NCBI GenBank assembly: GCA_003565095.1
Contig: PXDI01000151.1
Location: 1 to 9,613, forward strand
Origin: PVC group bacterium
Lineage (GTDB): Bacteria; Verrucomicrobiota; Kiritimatiellia; UBA8416; PXDI01
Direction: 5' to 3'
DNA length: 9,613 nt
The translations under genes were made by a program, and so were the position numbers. Below the pieces are notes generated by a model. That model saw only the letters and a list, made by a program, of their open reading frames with translations, searched no databases and had not been told where the DNA came from. Below, one piece after another: positions 7,230 through 9,613 of the stretch; position 1 is the stretch's first letter, and the number at the start of each line of letters is the position of its first letter.

Positions 7230-9144
7230 AAGGGGTTATAACACCCAGGATGTCTGGTTGCGGCTGCTGCGCTTTGTGCGTCCCTATACCGGCCGGCTGG
7301 TTATCGGCATTCTGGCCGGGCTGCTTGCCGGCGGATCACTGTTCGGGTTGCTGAAAGCCGTGCCCGGCCTGATCATGCCTTTCGAACAAAAGCCGGTGCC
7401 GGCGGCGGTCACAGCAGAAAACGACGAGCCCCTCCAACCCGGACTGCCGGATGACCGCTACATAAGATCGGCTCAACGCTATGCAAAACAGATCGGGATT
7501 GATGTTGTTGCTGAAGACGGGCGCATGACCTGGCAGTTTATGGTGCTCAGTCTGCTGGCGCTGCCTTTTCTAGTATTAATCAGGGCTCTGGGCAATTACC
7601 TCAACCGCTATTTTATGCGCTGGGTCGGCAGTAGTGTTGTGCGCGATTTGCGCAACAGGCTTTTTGCCAATCTACAACGGCAGTCCCTGGCGTTTTTCGG
7701 CCGTTGTGATGTGGGTTCCCTGATCAGCCGCAGCACTAATGACGCAAATATCGTGGAACATATAATTTCCTCCAATATATCAGATGCCACCCGCGCTCCG
7801 GTTGAAATTACCGCAGCGGTGCTGTTTGTGCTGTACTTTTCATGGCAGCAGCAATTACTGGGCACCGTACTGGCAATGGGGCTGGTCTTTCCTTTATGTA
7901 TTATTCCCATCATTCTGCTGGGACGCTATGTAAAGCGTTATACCCATCGCGCACTGGAACGCATCTCTGATGTTGTCTCGCGCATGCACGAGAATTTCAC
8001 CGGCATCCGGGTGGTTAAGGCGTTTAATACGGAGAAACCTGAATATGAGCGCTTTTGCAAGATGAATGAAGGTTACTTCCGCAACATAATCAAAGCCCTG
8101 CGCGCCGAATTGTTGATGACCCCGCTGATGGAAGCCGTGGCGCTGGTGCTGGTTTCGGTGTTCTTTGTGGTCTGCTTTGCGCGCGGGATCAGGCTGTTCC
8201 AAATTGTGCCGATCCTGCTGGCGGGCGTGGTGGTTTACCGTCCGGTAAAACAGCTTGCGCGCATCAATGCCAACCTGCAACGCGGTTCGGCGGCGCTTGA
8301 ACGCATTTTTAGGCTGCTGGATACCGATACCGCCCTGCCTGAAGCGGCCGAACCGGTCATCAAGCAGTCATTCGACGATCGCATTGAGTTCCGCGATGTT
8401 TCGTTCCGTTACGCGGATGAAGGTGAAGCGGTGGTTGCCGGAATAAATCTGGATATGCCGCGCGGATCAGTGGTGGCGCTGGTGGGTGAAACCGGTTCCG
8501 GCAAAACCACTATCGCCAATCTGCTGGCGCGTTTCTATGATCCTACCGACGGACAGGTTTTAATGGATGGAATCAATCTGCGCGAGATTGAAACCGCCGC
8601 GCTGCGAAGATTGATCGGCGTCGTCACCCAGGAAACCATTCTTTTCAATGATACGATTGCCGCCAACATTGCCTATGGCACCCCTGAAGCCACCCGCGAG
8701 CAGATTGAGGCCGCCGCCCGGCAGGCTAATGCACATGAGTTTATTATTGCCGATCCGCTGGGATATGACCGGGTGGTCGGCGAAAAGGGTTTTGTGCTCA
8801 GCGGCGGGGAGCGCCAGCGGGTGGCCCTGGCGCGGGCCATCCTGCGCAATCCGCCCATCCTGATTCTTGACGAAGCCACCAGCGCGCTCGATACCGTTAC
8901 CGAAAAGCTGGTGCAGGATGCCATAGCCAAAGTGATGAAAGACCGCACTGTTTTTGCTATCGCACACCGCCTTAGCACAATCCGCCACTCCACCCAGATC
9001 CTGCTGGTCGATAAGGGCCGCATCATTGAACGCGGCACGCACGACGAACTATACGCCCGCGAGGGAGCATACAGGAAACTCTGCGACATGCAGTTCGGTA
9101 CTGTCAAAAGTTTTATGAAAAGTATGAAAACGAGATTGGCGTAA
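7213..9144 (+). CDS. MsbA-like ABC exporter (fused permease and ATPase)
   Basis: This is a half-transporter of the lipid/multidrug exporter type (ABCB/MsbA), working as a homodimer in the inner membrane. Numbering from the TTG start (643 residues), hydrophobic segments fall at roughly 29-48, 108-127, 199-211, 215-237, 306-324 and 328-342, which fits six helices. The ATPase domain has Walker A GETGSGKTT (425-433), Q-loop VTQE around Q473, signature LSGGERQR (529-536), Walker B ILILDE ending at catalytic E554, D-loop SALD and H-loop H585 in AHRLS. All are intact. About 60 polar, proline-rich residues separate the first two helices, more than in E. coli MsbA. The start is chosen for its ribosome site; a GTG at 7183 would add 10 residues. 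Either way it overlaps trxB (by 17 or 47 bases). Lipid A core flipping is plausible in a Gram-negative organism, but substrate cannot be read from sequence, so I omit the symbol. Confidence 0.88.
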   Translation: MNKKPERGYNTQDVWLRLLRFVRPYTGRLVIGILAGLLAGGSLFGLLKAVPGLIMPFEQKPVPAAVTAENDEPLQPGLPDDRYIRSAQRYAKQIGIDVVAEDGRMTWQFMVLSLLALPFLVLIRALGNYLNRYFMRWVGSSVVRDLRNRLFANLQRQSLAFFGRCDVGSLISRSTNDANIVEHIISSNISDATRAPVEITAAVLFVLYFSWQQQLLGTVLAMGLVFPLCIIPIILLGRYVKRYTHRALERISDVVSRMHENFTGIRVVKAFNTEKPEYERFCKMNEGYFRNIIKALRAELLMTPLMEAVALVLVSVFFVVCFARGIRLFQIVPILLAGVVVYRPVKQLARINANLQRGSAALERIFRLLDTDTALPEAAEPVIKQSFDDRIEFRDVSFRYADEGEAVVAGINLDMPRGSVVALVGETGSGKTTIANLLARFYDPTDGQVLMDGINLREIETAALRRLIGVVTQETILFNDTIAANIAYGTPEATREQIEAAARQANAHEFIIADPLGYDRVVGEKGFVLSGGERQRVALARAILRNPPILILDEATSALDTVTEKLVQDAIAKVMKDRTVFAIAHRLSTIRHSTQILLVDKGRIIERGTHDELYAREGAYRKLCDMQFGTVKSFMKSMKTRLA

Positions 9145-9169
9145 TTTTGAGCTATGGGTAGGGCAACGG

Positions 9170-9202
9170 AGGGATTAGGGATTAGGCGTTAGGCGTTAGG
9201 GA
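9170..9202 (+). repeat. Left arm of inverted repeat: four tandem 7-bp units
   Basis: Two GGATTAG units are followed by two GCGTTAG units, exactly in phase at 9172-9199. The arm 9170-9202 can pair with 9571-9603. Counting by eye, 26 of 33 positions are Watson-Crick and 4 more are G-U in RNA. The right edge of the arm covers most of the ribosome site of the following gene. Confidence 0.85.
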
Positions 9203-9203
9203 G
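9199..9203 (+). promoter_or_regulatory. Ribosome binding site at the edge of the repeat arm
   Basis: GGGAG lies 7 bases before the ATG at 9211. Bases 9199-9202 also belong to the left repeat arm, so pairing of the two arms would mask it. Confidence 0.6.
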
Positions 9204-9210
9204 AAGAACA

Positions 9211-9591
9211 ATGGCTGTAAGGGATGTGAAGGAGTTGACGGTATACATCAAGGCATACCGGGTCGCTATGGAGTTTTTCGAAATCAGCAAGAGCTTTCCT
9301 GCGGAAGAGCGATATGCTTTGACATCTCAAGGCCGTCGTTCTTCCCGCTCTGTCTGCCATAACTTGCGGGAAGCGTGGGCGAAGAGACTGTACGAAGCCC
9401 ACTTTGTCAGCAAGCTCTCTGATAGCATCGGGGAGAACTGGGAAACCGACACGGCGTTTGACTTTGCACGTGACTGCGGCTATCTCAGCACGGAAATGCA
9501 CGCACAGCTCACGTCCCTAAACGCAGAGGTCGGCAAGATGCTGCGATCAATGCATGAACATCCGGAGAAGTTCCTAACGACTAGCGCCTAG
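9211..9591 (+). CDS. Four-helix-bundle protein, 23S rRNA intervening-sequence (S23) family
   Basis: This 126-residue, mostly helical soluble protein resembles the S23/four-helix-bundle family, whose founding members are encoded within insertions in 23S rRNA genes. The diversity-retroelement protein Avd has a related fold. Family-like features are an opening ELTVYIKAYRVAMEFFEIS helix (about 8-26), the turn SFPAEERYALTSQGRRSSRSV (about 28-48, with paired arginines after TSQ), a helix around NLREAWAKRLYEAHFVSKLSD (51-71), then ETDTAFDFARDCGYLS and a final helix ending near HEHPEKF. The basic face would fit nucleic-acid binding, but the molecular role of these stand-alone proteins is unknown. It is not inside an rRNA gene here. 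The ATG has GGGAG 7 bases upstream. The final codons (LTTSA and the stop) fall inside the right repeat arm. By eye its codons are less GC-biased (TCT, CAA, CGT) than those of its neighbours, a weak hint of transfer. Confidence 0.85.
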   Translation: MAVRDVKELTVYIKAYRVAMEFFEISKSFPAEERYALTSQGRRSSRSVCHNLREAWAKRLYEAHFVSKLSDSIGENWETDTAFDFARDCGYLSTEMHAQLTSLNAEVGKMLRSMHEHPEKFLTTSA

Positions 9592-9603
9592 TGCCTAACT
9601 CCT
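9571..9603 (+). repeat. Right arm of inverted repeat: four degenerate 7-bp units, overlapping the gene's end
   Basis: Units CTAACGA, CTAGCGC, CTAGTGC and CTAACTC run in phase at 9574-9601. Their reverse complements (TCGTTAG, GCGCTAG, GCACTAG, GAGTTAG) match the left-arm units with 22 of 28 identities. The TAG stop codon of the four-helix-bundle gene (9589-9591) is made by the third unit. A G-rich stretch, GGGGGAG, follows up to the window edge. Confidence 0.82.
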
Positions 9604-9613
9604 GGGGGAGAAA

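Noticed and set aside
9172..9199. CRISPR-like or telomere-like repeat (TTAGG units)
   Set aside because: Units are 7 bp with no spacers, so not CRISPR. Only four copies occur inside a chromosome-like gene context with matching inverted copies downstream, so not a telomere.
9211..9591. Avd accessory protein of a diversity-generating retroelement
   Set aside because: The fold may be related, but no reverse transcriptase, template repeat or variable repeat is in the window.
9599..9610. Small hairpin CTCC-TGGG-GGAG at the window edge as a terminator
   Set aside because: The stem is only four pairs with no following T-run, and the sequence is cut by the window end.
9145..9613. 23S rRNA intervening sequence
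   Set aside because: The protein family suggests it, but the flanks are the exporter gene and repeats. No 23S rRNA sequence is visible on either side.

Overview
The window is a gene-dense, single-strand stretch of bacterial chromosome. All seven complete genes and one partial gene read on the + strand, and no gene-free gap exceeds 70 bases. By eye the GC content is moderately high. The combination of GatCAB amidotransferase genes, several type IV pilus motor ATPases, thioredoxin reductase, an MsbA-type exporter and a small four-helix-bundle (S23 family) gene suggests a Gram-negative bacterium. Protein style and gene mix remind me of the PVC group (Kiritimatiellota, Lentisphaerota or Verrucomicrobiota), but this is an impression, not a search result.

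Layout: (1) 1-1732 holds the 3' end of gatA and complete gatB, overlapping by ATGA; they encode subunits of the tRNA-dependent amidotransferase that makes Gln-tRNA(Gln) and/or Asn-tRNA(Asn). (2) 1758-6303 holds three consecutive secretion-superfamily ATPases in the order PilB-like, PilT-like, PilB-like: an apparent extension motor, a retraction motor and a second, diverged extension-type motor. No pilin, platform protein (PilC), prepilin peptidase or secretin gene lies in the window. (3) 6300-9144 holds trxB and an MsbA-like ABC exporter. trxB overlaps the second pilB-like gene by 4 bases, and the exporter start most likely overlaps trxB by 17 bases using a TTG codon. (4) 9145-9613 holds a small four-helix-bundle gene of the 23S rRNA intervening-sequence protein family, bracketed by heptameric repeats in inverted orientation.

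The short gaps and overlaps from gatA to the exporter suggest one long transcription unit. Its functions are mixed (translation quality, pilus motors, redox, envelope lipid export), so the grouping probably reflects shared expression rather than one pathway. I see no promoter or classical terminator inside the block.

The most interesting part is the right end. Four 7-bp units (GGATTAG/GCGTTAG) precede the small gene and four related units in the opposite orientation (CTAACGA, CTAGCGC and similar) follow it. Together they form an imperfect 33-bp inverted repeat whose left arm reaches the ribosome binding site and whose right arm supplies the last codons and the stop codon. This looks like a self-contained gene-plus-repeat cassette, possibly mobile or RNA-structured. 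The next most interesting points are the motif departures in the two PilB-like ATPases: QAPN in place of QDPD in the first, and EEP in place of EDP in the second.
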